64,000 nt of DNA from Erythrobacter ani (GTDB lineage Bacteria; Pseudomonadota; Alphaproteobacteria; Sphingomonadales; Sphingomonadaceae): assembly GCF_019204025.1 (NCBI RefSeq), contig NZ_JAGSPB010000001.1:434001-498000 (forward strand), in the 5' to 3' direction. Made by a program: the position numbers and the translations under genes. Positions 42,225 through 52,508 of this stretch are shown piece after piece; within the stretch, counting starts at the first letter, position 1, and each line of letters starts with the position of its first letter. The notes beneath the pieces were generated by a model, which ran no database searches, was not told the origin of the DNA, and saw only the letters and a list, made by a program, of their open reading frames with translations.

Positions 42225-43505
42225 ATGCATGATATCCGCTTGATCCGGGACGATCCTGACGCATTCGATGCAGCGCTCGCGCGCCGCGGTGTTGAGCCTG
42301 TCGCTCAGGCAATCCTCGCTCTCGACGAAGAACGCCGAGCCGTTGCTACCAATCTGCAAGAGGCGCAAAGCCGCCGCAACGATGCCTCAAAAACGATTGG
42401 CGCAGCGATGGGCAAGGGCGACACCGAGACCGCCGAAGCGCTCAAGACCGAGGTGGCCGAAATCAAGCTGTTGATGCCCGCACTCGAAGAGCGTGAGCGC
42501 GAATTGGCGGAGCAATTGAACGACGTCCTGCTAGCGCTACCAAACCTGCTCGACCCGTCAGTTCCTGACGGCGACAGCGAGGACGACAATGTCTTCCTGC
42601 GCGAATGGGGTGAAAAGCCACAGTTCGACTTCGCCCCGCAGGAGCACGCAGATATAGCGCCGCCCCTTGGCATGGATTTCGAAACAGGCGCGAAGATTTC
42701 TGGTGCGCGCTTTACCTTCTTGCGCGGAGACATGGCTCGCCTCCACCGCGCTCTTGGCCAGTTCATGATCGACACGAATACCCGAGAATATGGCTTTATC
42801 GAGTGCAACCCGCCGCTGCTGATCAATGAGGCAGCAGGCTACGGCACCGGGCAACTGCCGAAATTTGCCGAAGACCTGTTTCGCACCACCGACAATCGTC
42901 TGCTGATATCGACCTCGGAGATGGTGCTTGGAAACTCGTTCCGTGAACAATTGTTCGCCGAAAGCGACTTTCCGATGCGGTTGACCGCGCTTACGCCCTG
43001 TTTTCGTTCCGAAGCAGGCGCTGCGGGGCGCGACACTCGCGGTTTCATCCGCCAGCACCAGTTCGAAAAGGTCGAGATGATCGTCGCCGCGCTGCCCCAG
43101 TATGCATCAGCAGAGCACGAGCGCATCACCGGCATCGCCGAGAAGCTCCTCCAGTCTCTGGGCCTGCACCACCGCGTGATGGCGCTGTGCGCAGGCGACA
43201 TGGGCGCAACCATGATGAAGACCTACGATCTCGAAGTGTGGCTTCCGGGCCAGCAGGCGTACCGCGAAATCAGCTCGTGCTCCGATGGCGGAACCTATCA
43301 GCCGCGCCGTATGAATGCTCGTTACCGACCCGAGGGATCTAAGAAGAGCGAGTATTTCCATCTGCTCAACGGATCGGGACTCGCCGTAGGCCGCACGCTG
43401 GTTGCGATTATCGAGAATTACCAGCAGGCCGATGGCAGTGTCATCGTACCCGACGCGCTGCATCCCTATATGGGCGGCGTTACTAAGCTGGAGCCTGCGG
43501 GTTGA
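42225..43505 (+). CDS. serS: Seryl-tRNA synthetase
   Basis: A 426-residue class II synthetase charging tRNA-Ser. The N-terminal ~100 residues form the coiled-coil arm that grips tRNA-Ser (LDEERRAVATNLQEAQSRRND). Motif 2 (CFRSEAGAAGRDTRGFIRQHQFEKVE) and motif 3 (NGSGLAVGRTLVAIIENYQ) are present. The stop overlaps the surE start, so the two are translationally coupled. Confidence 0.97.
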   Translation: MHDIRLIRDDPDAFDAALARRGVEPVAQAILALDEERRAVATNLQEAQSRRNDASKTIGAAMGKGDTETAEALKTEVAEIKLLMPALEERERELAEQLNDVLLALPNLLDPSVPDGDSEDDNVFLREWGEKPQFDFAPQEHADIAPPLGMDFETGAKISGARFTFLRGDMARLHRALGQFMIDTNTREYGFIECNPPLLINEAAGYGTGQLPKFAEDLFRTTDNRLLISTSEMVLGNSFREQLFAESDFPMRLTALTPCFRSEAGAAGRDTRGFIRQHQFEKVEMIVAALPQYASAEHERITGIAEKLLQSLGLHHRVMALCAGDMGATMMKTYDLEVWLPGQQAYREISSCSDGGTYQPRRMNARYRPEGSKKSEYFHLLNGSGLAVGRTLVAIIENYQQADGSVIVPDALHPYMGGVTKLEPAG

Positions 43506-44266
43506 TGCGCATTCTTCTGACCAATGACGATGGATACCACGCACCGGGTTTCGAGGTGCTGGAAGAGATCGCACGCCAATTCTCCGACGATGTCTGGGTC
43601 TGCGCTCCATCTGAAGAGCAATCGGGCGCTGGGCATTCGCTCACTCTCAACCATCCGGTCCGGCTCCAGCAATTTGCCGAGCGGCGCTTCGCCGTGACAG
43701 GCACCCCGACCGACAGCGTGATGATGGCACTGCGCGAGGTGATGGACGGCCCGCCCGACCTGATCCTGTCCGGCGTCAATCGCGGGGCGAATCTGGGCGA
43801 TGACATCACCTATTCTGGCACAGTTTCGGCCGCTATCGAGGGCGCACTTGCCGGGATACGGGCGATTGCGCTCAGCCAAGTTTATACGCGGGAAAGCGCA
43901 GGCGGCGATCTGTTCGCGGCAGCGCGCGCATGGGGGCCGAAGGTGCTCAAACCGCTGCTCGATACGCCATTCGACGACCGCACGCTCGTCAACATTAATT
44001 TCCCGCCGCGCGTGCCGGATGATGTCCAGGGTATTCGCATCGTCCGGCAAGGCTTTCACGATTACTCGCGCGGCTCGATCGTCGAGGGGAAAGACCCGCG
44101 CGGTCACCGCTATTTCTGGTTTGGCCTCCATGCGATCGAACACACGCTGGATCACGGCACCGACCTCGAAGCAATCGATGACGGCTATATCGCGGTGACG
44201 CCGCTGCAGCTCGACCTCACGCATCATGCATCGCTCGAAGCGATGGCCAAACGGTTCCACGACTAG
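43505..44266 (+). CDS. surE: 5'/3'-nucleotidase SurE
   Basis: A 253-residue metal-dependent nucleoside monophosphate phosphatase (polyphosphatase in some species) linked to stationary-phase survival. The N-terminal MRILLTNDDGYHAPG provides the two metal-binding Asp residues; GTPTDSVMMAL and ILSGVNRGANLGDDITYSGT are also diagnostic. The ATG at 43505 overlaps the serS stop and gives the canonical MRIL start; a TTG one codon earlier is unlikely. Confidence 0.96.
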   Translation: MRILLTNDDGYHAPGFEVLEEIARQFSDDVWVCAPSEEQSGAGHSLTLNHPVRLQQFAERRFAVTGTPTDSVMMALREVMDGPPDLILSGVNRGANLGDDITYSGTVSAAIEGALAGIRAIALSQVYTRESAGGDLFAAARAWGPKVLKPLLDTPFDDRTLVNINFPPRVPDDVQGIRIVRQGFHDYSRGSIVEGKDPRGHRYFWFGLHAIEHTLDHGTDLEAIDDGYIAVTPLQLDLTHHASLEAMAKRFHD

Positions 44267-44286
44267 GCGGCGCGGCAGGGGACACA

Positions 44287-45378
44287 ATGGCAAAGCGCGA
44301 AACCGACCGCATCTTTTCAGCGAAGCCGGACAAGGTGGTCGCAGCGAGCAAATTCAAGCCGCTCCGGCGTGCGGTGAAGATACCCGTGTGGGGCGATCTC
44401 GGCATCCGGATCGGACTGGCGCTGTTCCTGATCTTCATCGTGGTGATGATCCACTGGTTCGATCGCGGCGGGCTGGTCGACAGTGTCGATGGTGAGGTCA
44501 GCTTTCTCGATATCGTGTATTTCACGATGATCTCGATCACGACGACCGGGTTCGGCGACATCGCGCCGGTCACGGACAGCGCGCGCATGATCGAAGCGGT
44601 CATCGTGACACCGATCCGCTTCGCAGTCTTTTTCATTTTCGTGGGCACGGCCTACAATTTCATTATCAAGCGCAGCTGGGAGGAATGGCGAATGGCCCGT
44701 ATCCAGGAAAAACTGTCCGGGCATGTTGTCGTCCTGGGCTACGGCATTTCGGGATCGCAAAGCGTCGAGGAACTGATCGAACGCGGCACCGATGCCCGCA
44801 ATATCGTTGTCGTCGATCCCAGCGAAGAACGGCTGACATCGGCAGAAAAGCTGGGCGTCAATGTGATGGCAGCCGATGCGACACGCGACGAAACGCTGAA
44901 AGCGGTCCGCATTCAGGAAGCGCAGACTGTGCTCGTCTCAGCCGGGCGGGACGACACCTCGATCCTCATCGTGCTGACGGTGCGACACCTCGCACCAAAG
45001 GTGCCCATCAGCGTGGTGGTGCGCGCGGACGACAATGAATTGCTCGCGCGGCAAGCGGGCGCAAATAATGTCATCAATCCGGTCCGCTTTACCGGATTGC
45101 TCCTCGCCGGTTCAGCCAAGGGCGCGCATATCGCCGAATATCTCTCCGATCTCGCCTCGGTTACAGGCCGCGTGCAACTGGTCGAGCGTGTGGTCAAAGA
45201 AGAGGAATGCGGCTGCTCGATCACCGACCTGAGCAGCGGCGGACGGGGCCTGCGCATTTATCGCAACGGCCGCGCCATCGGTTATTGGGAAGAGGAATGC
45301 CAGAGCCTCCAGCCCGGGGACGTGATTGTTGAAATCGTCGCGACCGAGAATGGAACGTCCAAAGGCGACGGGCACTAG
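44287..45378 (+). CDS. Potassium channel with RCK (TrkA-N/TrkA-C) domains
   Basis: A 363-residue protein with two membrane helices flanking a pore: the selectivity filter is TTTGFGD near residues 84-90. The second helix follows (RFAVFFIFVGTAYNFI), then a cytoplasmic TrkA-N NAD-binding domain (HVVVLGYGISGSQSVEELI, DATRDETLKAV) and a TrkA-C region (GCSITDLSSGG). This is the layout of ligand-gated K+ channels such as MthK, probably a tetramer in the inner membrane. It starts 20 bp after surE. Confidence 0.9.
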   Translation: MAKRETDRIFSAKPDKVVAASKFKPLRRAVKIPVWGDLGIRIGLALFLIFIVVMIHWFDRGGLVDSVDGEVSFLDIVYFTMISITTTGFGDIAPVTDSARMIEAVIVTPIRFAVFFIFVGTAYNFIIKRSWEEWRMARIQEKLSGHVVVLGYGISGSQSVEELIERGTDARNIVVVDPSEERLTSAEKLGVNVMAADATRDETLKAVRIQEAQTVLVSAGRDDTSILIVLTVRHLAPKVPISVVVRADDNELLARQAGANNVINPVRFTGLLLAGSAKGAHIAEYLSDLASVTGRVQLVERVVKEEECGCSITDLSSGGRGLRIYRNGRAIGYWEEECQSLQPGDVIVEIVATENGTSKGDGH

Positions 45379-45405
45379 ACCGACACCCGATCTCGGGCTT
45401 TCGGT

Positions 45406-45804
45406 TCAACGGAAGAGAACGAACACTCCGCCCATCGCTGCCATCCCTACCAGGAAATGTCCTGCGTCGATCATGAAATGGGTGAAAGTCTTCCGAAGGT
45501 AGAGGTAATTGATCCCGATGGCCGGGATCATTACCCCGATGGCAAAACCCACTGACATCATCATGATCACATGCGGAGCCGGATTGGTCCGGGCAAGCAA
45601 ATGCCATAGCACCATAGCTATGAGCATTTCGAACAGGAACGTCAGGCCGAAGATGACGAGCATGTTTCCCGACTGGACCTGCTCGTCCGTGATTCCGGCG
45701 GCTTTCTGCCAGGCCTTGCCGAAGATCACACCGTACCAGAGTGCGCCGACGACGAAAAAGGCCGCGGCGCCTGCCAGTACCGGCCATAAAGCAAAATCGT
45801 TCAT
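45406..45804 (-). CDS. DUF1761 family membrane protein
   Basis: A 132-residue protein with four predicted membrane helices (LAGAAAFFVVGALWYGVIFG, VIFGLTFLFEMLIAMVLW, MMMSVGFAIGVMIPAIGI, FLVGMAAMGGVFVLF). The WYGVIFGKAW motif after the first helix is typical of DUF1761, a small bacterial membrane family of unknown function. It is convergent with the potassium channel gene. Confidence 0.82.
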   Translation of the reverse strand: MNDFALWPVLAGAAAFFVVGALWYGVIFGKAWQKAAGITDEQVQSGNMLVIFGLTFLFEMLIAMVLWHLLARTNPAPHVIMMMSVGFAIGVMIPAIGINYLYLRKTFTHFMIDAGHFLVGMAAMGGVFVLFR

Positions 45805-45871
45805 GTGAGTTCTCCCTCTCCCGCAACGTAGCTAGCGCAAATCGCCTTTGCGGTGTAGAGGGCCGCGCATC

Positions 45872-47248
45872 ATGAATTCCAACAGCACCACCCTACCCGA
45901 TCAGAAACGCGTCGGCATGGTTTCTCTCGGCTGCCCCAAGGCGCTGGTCGATTCCGAGCGCATCCTTACGCGCCTGCGCGCCGATGGTTACGCGATGTCG
46001 CCCGATTATGCGGGCGCAGACGTGGTGCTCGTCAATACGTGCGGTTTCCTCGATAGCGCAAAGGAAGAGAGCCTTGCCGCGATTGGCGAGGCGATCTCGG
46101 AAAACGGGCGCGTGATCGTCACCGGGTGTATGGGTGAGGAGGCGGATGCGATACGCGCGGCGCACCCGCAAGTGCTCGCAGTCACCGGCGCACATCAATA
46201 CGAGCAGGTGGTCGAGGCCGTTCATGAACACGCCCCGCCGAGCCAGGGGCCGTTTGTCGACCTGATCCCTCAGCCCGACATCAAGCTGACACCGCGTCAT
46301 TACAGCTATCTGAAGATTTCCGAGGGCTGTAACCACTCCTGCGCATTCTGCATCATTCCGCAGCTTCGCGGCAAACTCGCGAGCCGCCGGATCGATGCGG
46401 TGCTGCGCGAGGCGGAAAAACTGGTCGCCGCAGGAACGAAAGAACTGCTGGTGATCAGCCAGGACACCTCTGCATACGGGGTCGATACCCGGCACGAAGA
46501 GCGCGACTGGAAGGGCTCACCCGTTCGCGCGCACATGACGGATCTCGCACGCGAGCTTGGCAAATTGCGTACCGCAGACGATCGCGCGCCTTGGGTCCGG
46601 CTGCACTACGTGTATCCCTATCCGCATGTCGATAGGGTCATCCCCCTGATGGCGGAGGGGTTGCTCACCCCATATCTCGACATTCCATTCCAGCACGCTT
46701 CACCCCGAGTTTTGAAGCTGATGAAGCGGCCAGCCAACGAGGCCAAGGTCCTCGACCGACTCAAAGGCTGGCGGGATATCTGTCCGGACATCGCCGTGCG
46801 CTCGTCCTTCGTGGTCGGCTTTCCCGGCGAAACGGAGGATGATTTCAAATATCTCGTGGACTGGCTCGAAGAAGCTCAGCTCGACCGTGTGGGCGCATTC
46901 CGGTTCGAACCCGTCGAGGGCGCGGCGGCAAACGACTTGCCCGATCCGGTGCCGGAAGAGGTGAAAGAGGAACGCTACGCCCGCCTCATGGAGGTGACCG
47001 AGCGAATCAGCGCAGCCAAGCTCACCGCCAAAATCGGGCGCACGATCCCGGTCATCATCGACGAAGTTGGCGAGCCGGATGAAGACGGCGACATCGGCGC
47101 GACCGGTCGCAGCGAAGCCGATGCGCCCGAAATCGACGGCGCGGTTTATCTGCGCAACGCACCAGACACGCTTTTGCCGGGCGATATTGTCGATGCTGTG
47201 ATTGAGGACGCGGACGCTCACGATTTGTTCGGCGCGATTGCTCGATAG
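45872..47248 (+). CDS. rimO: Ribosomal protein S12 methylthiotransferase RimO
   Basis: A 458-residue radical-SAM enzyme that adds a methylthio group to a conserved Asp of ribosomal protein S12. It has the N-terminal MTTase domain ([35 protein letters not shown]) supplying three cluster cysteines, and the radical-SAM CxxxCxxC in [20 protein letters not shown]-terminal TRAM domain follows. [12 protein letters not shown] distinguishes RimO from MiaB. The start at 45872 gives the normal short N-terminus. Confidence 0.96.
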   Translation: MNSNSTTLPDQKRVGMVSLGCPKALVDSERILTRLRADGYAMSPDYAGADVVLVNTCGFLDSAKEESLAAIGEAISENGRVIVTGCMGEEADAIRAAHPQVLAVTGAHQYEQVVEAVHEHAPPSQGPFVDLIPQPDIKLTPRHYSYLKISEGCNHSCAFCIIPQLRGKLASRRIDAVLREAEKLVAAGTKELLVISQDTSAYGVDTRHEERDWKGSPVRAHMTDLARELGKLRTADDRAPWVRLHYVYPYPHVDRVIPLMAEGLLTPYLDIPFQHASPRVLKLMKRPANEAKVLDRLKGWRDICPDIAVRSSFVVGFPGETEDDFKYLVDWLEEAQLDRVGAFRFEPVEGAAANDLPDPVPEEVKEERYARLMEVTERISAAKLTAKIGRTIPVIIDEVGEPDEDGDIGATGRSEADAPEIDGAVYLRNAPDTLLPGDIVDAVIEDADAHDLFGAIAR

Positions 47249-47324
47249 GCAGACACTCCGCGCTTTATTGCATAACCTCACCAGCAATCGGGAACGAGTT
47301 CGGCTGCGGACCCTTGGCTAAGTA

Positions 47325-48131
47325 ATGGCCATTCAGATCAACACCAGCTTCGCTTTCGAGACGGAGCAACTCACCGACGCCCTTTTGCAATTCGAAGCGG
47401 CGGCGCTGCCGGAACAGCGCATCGTGTCGGCAAAGACCGGGCTGGGCGAGGCAGAGCACGTAGCGCGCGTCGCGGCTCAGGACGATATCGGCGAGCGCAT
47501 CTGGATCAGATCAAAAGGGCATTTCGAAGTAAGCTATGAGGCCGTTGTAGAACCCCAGCGCATCACCTCGGATATGACATCACTGTCCGCGCTCGACCCG
47601 CATGATTTGCCCGGCGAAGCGGTACAATACCTGCTCGACTCCCGGTACTGCCATGCCGACCGCTTCCAGAATTTCGTATCCTCGGAATTTGGCGGTACCA
47701 GCGGAGGGGAGCGTATTGCTGCCATTTCCGCCTGGCTCGATCAGCATTTCACCTACTCACCCGGCGCAAGCAATCCCTCGACCACCGCCATCGACAGCAT
47801 GATCGCGCGCGAGGGTATCTGCCGGGATTATTCTCACGTCCTCATTACCCTCGCGCGGGCTTCGACCATTCCGGCCCGTTATGTGGCTTGCTATGCGCCT
47901 GGCGTTTCCCCGCCCGATTTTCACGCTGTCGCCGAAGTCTTCCTGGCAGATCCCGGCCGTGCGGATGGCGGCGCATGGCAGATTGTCGATGCCACTGGCA
48001 TGGCTGACCCGTCGAAAACCGCGAAGATAGGTGTCGGCCGCGATGCCGCCGACGTCAGTTTCCTGACGACGTTCGGCCCCAATCGCTTTCTTAATTCAAG
48101 CGTCACAGTCAGCGATTCCGACGCGAACTGA
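47325..48131 (+). CDS. Transglutaminase-like cysteine protease-fold protein
   Basis: A 268-residue protein with an N-terminal beta domain (AIQINTSFAFETEQLTDALL) and a transglutaminase-like core. The catalytic triad is recognisable: Cys in AREGICRDYSHVLI, His in PPDFHAVAEVFL and Asp in WQIVDATGMA. No signal peptide is visible, so it is probably cytoplasmic. Bacterial members act as peptidases or amide-forming enzymes; the substrate is unknown. Confidence 0.88.
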   Translation: MAIQINTSFAFETEQLTDALLQFEAAALPEQRIVSAKTGLGEAEHVARVAAQDDIGERIWIRSKGHFEVSYEAVVEPQRITSDMTSLSALDPHDLPGEAVQYLLDSRYCHADRFQNFVSSEFGGTSGGERIAAISAWLDQHFTYSPGASNPSTTAIDSMIAREGICRDYSHVLITLARASTIPARYVACYAPGVSPPDFHAVAEVFLADPGRADGGAWQIVDATGMADPSKTAKIGVGRDAADVSFLTTFGPNRFLNSSVTVSDSDAN

Positions 48132-48243
48132 AGGCAGCCTCGTCGAATCTGCGAGCAGGGCTATAGTCCCGGTGCCGTGATCGCGCTAATACGGGCGCGA
48201 AGACAGAAGTCGGCCTTCATGGCGAACTAAGGAACCAATCGTA

Positions 48244-49707
48244 ATGGCCCCACCAGCGATTTCGGCAGATCGGCTGCTTTTGTTCGGTGCGACTGGCGAT
48301 CTGGCTCGGCGAATGCTGCTTCCCAGTCTTTGCGCGCTCGATGCCGATGGATTGCTGGCCGAAAATCTTCGGATCATCGGGACTGCGCGTAGCGAAATAA
48401 GCGACATCGAGTTCCGCGATATGGCCCGTGAAGCGCTGGAAACCTTTCTGCCCGCAGAGCGGAGAGGCGGCATGGCGACGTTTCTGAACCGGCTCTCCTA
48501 TCAGGCGCTCGATGCCACCACCCTTGATGGGTACGAGGCTCTGGCGAACAAGGTCGGCCCCTCGGACAATGCAAACGAGGATGGGGGCCTCGCCATCTTT
48601 CTGTCGACGGCGCCGAGCCTGTTTGGGTCGACAATCGCAGGGTTGAAGCATGCCGGGCTGACCGGAGACCACGTCCGCATAGGGCTGGAAAAACCGCTCG
48701 GCACCGATCTGGAATCGAGCTGCGCGATCAACGATGCGGTCGCCGACGCGTTTACCGAGGATCGCATTTTCCGGATCGATCACTATCTCGGTAAGGAGAC
48801 GGTGCAGAATCTTTTGGCGCTGCGTTTTGCCAATATCCTGTTCGAACCAATCTGGAATTCCAATTATATCGAGCACGTGCAGATCACCGTCGCCGAAACG
48901 GTCGGACTGGAAGGTCGCGTCGCCTTTTATGACGACGCAGGCGCCCTGCGTGACATGGTCCAGAACCACATGTTGCAACTGCTCGCTCTGGTCGCGATGG
49001 AGCCGCCGACCAGCTTCGATGCGACAGCCGTTCGCGATGAGAAGGTCAAAGTGCTGCGCGCGCTGCGCCGGGTCGATGCAAGCGAAACTGTGACCGGACA
49101 GTACCGCGCTGGCGCAATCGATGGTCAGGCTGTGCCGGGCTATGACGACGAGCTGGGCAAGGACAGCGACACGGAAACATTTGCCGCGATCAAAGCGCAT
49201 GTCGACAACTGGCGCTGGAAAGGGGTTCCCTTTTACCTTCGCACCGGCAAACGGTTACCTGAGCGCGTGACCGAAATCGTTGTGCGGTTCCGCTGCGTGC
49301 CGCACTCGATCTTCGAAGAGATGGGCGCAACAATGCAGCCCAACAGCCTGGTAATCGGCATTCAGCCCGAGGAAAACATTACGCTGTCATTGATGGCGAA
49401 GGTACCGGGTCTGGGGGTCGACGGTGTGCGACTGCGCGAAGTTCCGCTGGAAATCACCATGCCCGATGCGTTCGTCGGACAGCACCGCCGCATCGCATAC
49501 GAGCGCCTGCTGCTCGATCTGATCAACGCCGATCAAACCCTGTTTGTACGGCGCGACGAGGTCGAAGCGCAGTGGCACTGGGTCGATGCCATTCGCGAGG
49601 TCTGGGAAGCGGCAGACATCAAGCCCAAGACTTACGGATCGGGCAGCTGGGGTCCGAGCGCGGCAATAGCCCTTGCCGAACGCGATGGAGTGAGCTGGCA
49701 TGAATAG
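48244..49707 (+). CDS. zwf: Glucose-6-phosphate 1-dehydrogenase
   Basis: A 487-residue enzyme that oxidises glucose-6-phosphate to 6-phosphogluconolactone with NAD(P)+. The coenzyme loop is [14 protein letters not shown] near residues 13-26 and the substrate/active-site motif is [14 protein letters not shown]. The length is standard. Its stop overlaps the edd start by 8 nt, placing it first in a zwf-edd-glk-ppc-like operon. No 6-phosphogluconolactonase gene lies between zwf and edd, where pgl often sits. Confidence 0.97.
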   Translation: MAPPAISADRLLLFGATGDLARRMLLPSLCALDADGLLAENLRIIGTARSEISDIEFRDMAREALETFLPAERRGGMATFLNRLSYQALDATTLDGYEALANKVGPSDNANEDGGLAIFLSTAPSLFGSTIAGLKHAGLTGDHVRIGLEKPLGTDLESSCAINDAVADAFTEDRIFRIDHYLGKETVQNLLALRFANILFEPIWNSNYIEHVQITVAETVGLEGRVAFYDDAGALRDMVQNHMLQLLALVAMEPPTSFDATAVRDEKVKVLRALRRVDASETVTGQYRAGAIDGQAVPGYDDELGKDSDTETFAAIKAHVDNWRWKGVPFYLRTGKRLPERVTEIVVRFRCVPHSIFEEMGATMQPNSLVIGIQPEENITLSLMAKVPGLGVDGVRLREVPLEITMPDAFVGQHRRIAYERLLLDLINADQTLFVRRDEVEAQWHWVDAIREVWEAADIKPKTYGSGSWGPSAAIALAERDGVSWHE

Positions 49708-51508
49708 GCTTAACGACTGCGTCCACCGGGTGACCGAGCGGATCATGGAAAATTCGCGCGGCCCACGCTCATCCTATCTCGAGCTGATGCGGCGCGAGGC
49801 TGATCGCAGGCCCGAGCACAAGGATGTCGCCTGCTCGAACTTGGCCCATGCATTTGCAGGCGCGCTTGAAGACCAGGATGCGATGAAAGCAGGGCGCGGG
49901 CCGAATATCGGGATCGTCACCGCCTATAATGACATGCTGTCGGCGCATCAGCCCTATGGTCGTTACCCCGATCGTATGAAGATCTTCGCCCGTGAAGTCG
50001 GCGCAACGGCGCAGGTCGCGGGCGGCGCCCCTGCCATGTGCGACGGAGTGACACAGGGCGAGGACGGAATGGAGCTTTCGCTCTTCAGCCGCGATATCAT
50101 CGCACTCTCCACCGGGGTCGCCTTGTCGCATCAGATGTACGATGGGATCGCTTGCCTCGGCATTTGCGACAAGATCGTGCCGGGCCTGCTGATCGGCGCG
50201 CTTCGGTTCGGGCACCTGCCGGCCATTTTCGTGCCCTCCGGCCCGATGCCGAGCGGGATTTCGAATAAACAGAAACAGGAAACCCGCCAGAAGTATGCGG
50301 CTGGCGAGATCGGGCGGGATGAATTGCTCGAAAGCGAGCTTGGTTCCTATCATTCGCCAGGCACCTGCACATTTTACGGCACGGCGAATTCCAATCAGAT
50401 GATGATGGAGATGATGGGGCTGCATGTCCCCGGCAGCGCGTTCGTCCAGCCGGGCACACAACTGCGACAGGCTCTAGATCGCGCTGCCGTCCATCGTCTC
50501 GCCGAATTGGCTGGCACAAGCGAACGAACCCTCGCGCAGGTCGTCGATGAAAAAGCGATCGTGAACGCCGTTATCGGCCTGCTCGCCACCGGCGGATCGA
50601 CCAACCACGCGATTCATATACCGGCAATGGCCCGCGCCGCTGGCATAATCATCGACTGGAACGACATGGCCGAGCTTTCCAGCGTCGTCCCGCTGCTTGC
50701 CCGCGTCTATCCTAATGGATCGGGAGACGTTAACCATTTCCACGCAGCGGGCGGCATGTCCTATGTCACGCGAACGCTGTTGGACGAGGGATTGGCGCAT
50801 GGCGATCTCCTCACCGTCTGGGATGGTGGCATGGAAGCATACGCTGCTGAGCCCATCCTCAACGATGCGCGGGAGCTTGATTGGTCGCCCGTAACCGAAA
50901 CGCGCGACGACAGTATGCTGCGCTCTGCTAACGATCCGTTTCAGCCCGATGGCGGAATGCGGCTCGTTACGGGCAATCTGGGTCGCGCATGCTTCAAATC
51001 GTCTGCGGTTGCGAAGGAGCGCTGGACAGTGCAGGCGCCCTGCCGGGTCTTCGAAAACCAAAAGGATGTTGTCTCGGCGTTCAAGGCCGGAGAGCTCGAC
51101 CGGGATGTCGTCGTCGTCGTCCGATTCCAAGGCCCTCGCGCGAATGGAATGCCCGAACTGCATTCGCTCACGCCATCGCTCGCAGTCTTGCAAGATCGCG
51201 GACACAAAGTCGCGCTGGTCACCGATGGGCGCATGTCGGGTGCAAGCGGCAAGGTGCCGAGCGCAATTCACTGCACGCCCGAAGCCTTGGGAGGCGGACC
51301 GCTTGCATTGCTTGAGGATGGCGACGTGGTGAAGGTCTGCGCCGAAACCGGCGAACTTTGCTGCCAAGCCGACCTGTCGGGCCGCACCCCCGCTCCCGAC
51401 CCGCAAAGCGAATGGGGGGTCGGGCGCGAGATGTACCGGATGCTCCAAACCCATGCCGACAGCGCTGAAAAGGGCGCATCGGCCATGCTTGCGAGCGCGG
51501 GTCTGTAA
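49700..51508 (+). CDS. edd: Phosphogluconate dehydratase
   Basis: A 602-residue Fe-S dehydratase of the Entner-Doudoroff pathway, converting 6-phosphogluconate to KDPG. Cluster-binding cysteines are seen in [16 protein letters not shown] and [15 protein letters not shown], and the IlvD/Edd signature continues with [13 protein letters not shown] and [15 protein letters not shown]. The overlap with zwf argues for coupled translation. KDPG aldolase (eda) is not in this window. Confidence 0.97.
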   Translation: MNRLNDCVHRVTERIMENSRGPRSSYLELMRREADRRPEHKDVACSNLAHAFAGALEDQDAMKAGRGPNIGIVTAYNDMLSAHQPYGRYPDRMKIFAREVGATAQVAGGAPAMCDGVTQGEDGMELSLFSRDIIALSTGVALSHQMYDGIACLGICDKIVPGLLIGALRFGHLPAIFVPSGPMPSGISNKQKQETRQKYAAGEIGRDELLESELGSYHSPGTCTFYGTANSNQMMMEMMGLHVPGSAFVQPGTQLRQALDRAAVHRLAELAGTSERTLAQVVDEKAIVNAVIGLLATGGSTNHAIHIPAMARAAGIIIDWNDMAELSSVVPLLARVYPNGSGDVNHFHAAGGMSYVTRTLLDEGLAHGDLLTVWDGGMEAYAAEPILNDARELDWSPVTETRDDSMLRSANDPFQPDGGMRLVTGNLGRACFKSSAVAKERWTVQAPCRVFENQKDVVSAFKAGELDRDVVVVVRFQGPRANGMPELHSLTPSLAVLQDRGHKVALVTDGRMSGASGKVPSAIHCTPEALGGGPLALLEDGDVVKVCAETGELCCQADLSGRTPAPDPQSEWGVGREMYRMLQTHADSAEKGASAMLASAGL

Positions 51509-51512
51509 GCAG

Positions 51513-52508
51513 GTGAGCGGTAGCCGGAACATTGTGGCAATCGACATTGGCGGTACGCATGCCCGCTTTGCAATCGCATCGATAGAGCCGGGCGGCGCGA
51601 TCACGCTTGACGAAACGGTAACCTTGCAGACCGAAGACCATGCAAGCTTCGAAACCGCCTGGGAGCATTACAGAGAGCGCATGGGCGGAAGTCTGCCCAA
51701 TGGAGTGGCGATGGCCGTTGCTGGGCCGATAGATGCCGACATCATCAGGTTCACCAACAATCCATGGATCATCCGTCCGCCGATGATCGAGAACAAGCTT
51801 GCCTGTCCCCACTCGGTGATCGTCAACGATTTCGAAGCCGTCGCCCACGCAACCGCCAGAGCACCTGCTGGCGAGTTCCTCCATCTTGCAGGGCCGGACA
51901 CCGCTCTGCCCCAATGCGGTGCGATCAGTGTCCTCGGCCCCGGAACCGGTCTCGGTGTGGCTTATTTTCATCGCCACTCCGATGGCACCTACCGCGTTCA
52001 GGCGACCGAAGGCGGGCACGGCGATTTCGCACCGGTAGATGCGATCGAGGACGCGATTCTCGCTCGGCTCAGGAAACGGCATACACGCGTGTCGAACGAA
52101 CGCGTCGTATCGGGCCCGGCCATCGCGGATATCTACGCCGCGCTGGCCGCGATGGAAGGCCGCGCGGTCAAGGAACAGAGCGACGTCGAAATCTGGACGG
52201 CTGGAACGAGCGGTAAGGACAGCTTGGCCTCAGCTGCAGTCGACCGGTTCTGCCTCGCCTTGGGGTCGGTCGCCGGCGACATCGCGCTGGTTCAGGGTGC
52301 GAAGGGCGTAGTGATTGCGGGCGGCCTCGGCTATCGTATTCGCGAGACTCTTGCTGGATCGGGCTTTGCATCACGCTTCGCTGCAAAAGGCCGGTTTTCA
52401 GGATTGATGGCATCCCTGCCGGTTAAGCTGATTATCCATCCGCAACCTGGCCTGCTCGGCGCGGCGGCTGCCTTCGCCCAGAAACATCTCGGAGAAAATC
52501 GCGCATGA
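51513..52508 (+). CDS. glk: Glucokinase
   Basis: About 331 residues, starting with GTG at 51513, 4 bp after edd; no ATG fits the conserved N-terminus. NIVAIDIGGTHARFAIA is the phosphate-1 motif of bacterial glucokinases, and LGPGTGLGVAYFHR and EGGHGDFAPVD are also typical of the Glk (not ROK) family. It phosphorylates glucose to feed zwf. The ppc-like gene overlaps its end by ATGA. Confidence 0.94.
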   Translation: MSGSRNIVAIDIGGTHARFAIASIEPGGAITLDETVTLQTEDHASFETAWEHYRERMGGSLPNGVAMAVAGPIDADIIRFTNNPWIIRPPMIENKLACPHSVIVNDFEAVAHATARAPAGEFLHLAGPDTALPQCGAISVLGPGTGLGVAYFHRHSDGTYRVQATEGGHGDFAPVDAIEDAILARLRKRHTRVSNERVVSGPAIADIYAALAAMEGRAVKEQSDVEIWTAGTSGKDSLASAAVDRFCLALGSVAGDIALVQGAKGVVIAGGLGYRIRETLAGSGFASRFAAKGRFSGLMASLPVKLIIHPQPGLLGAAAAFAQKHLGENRA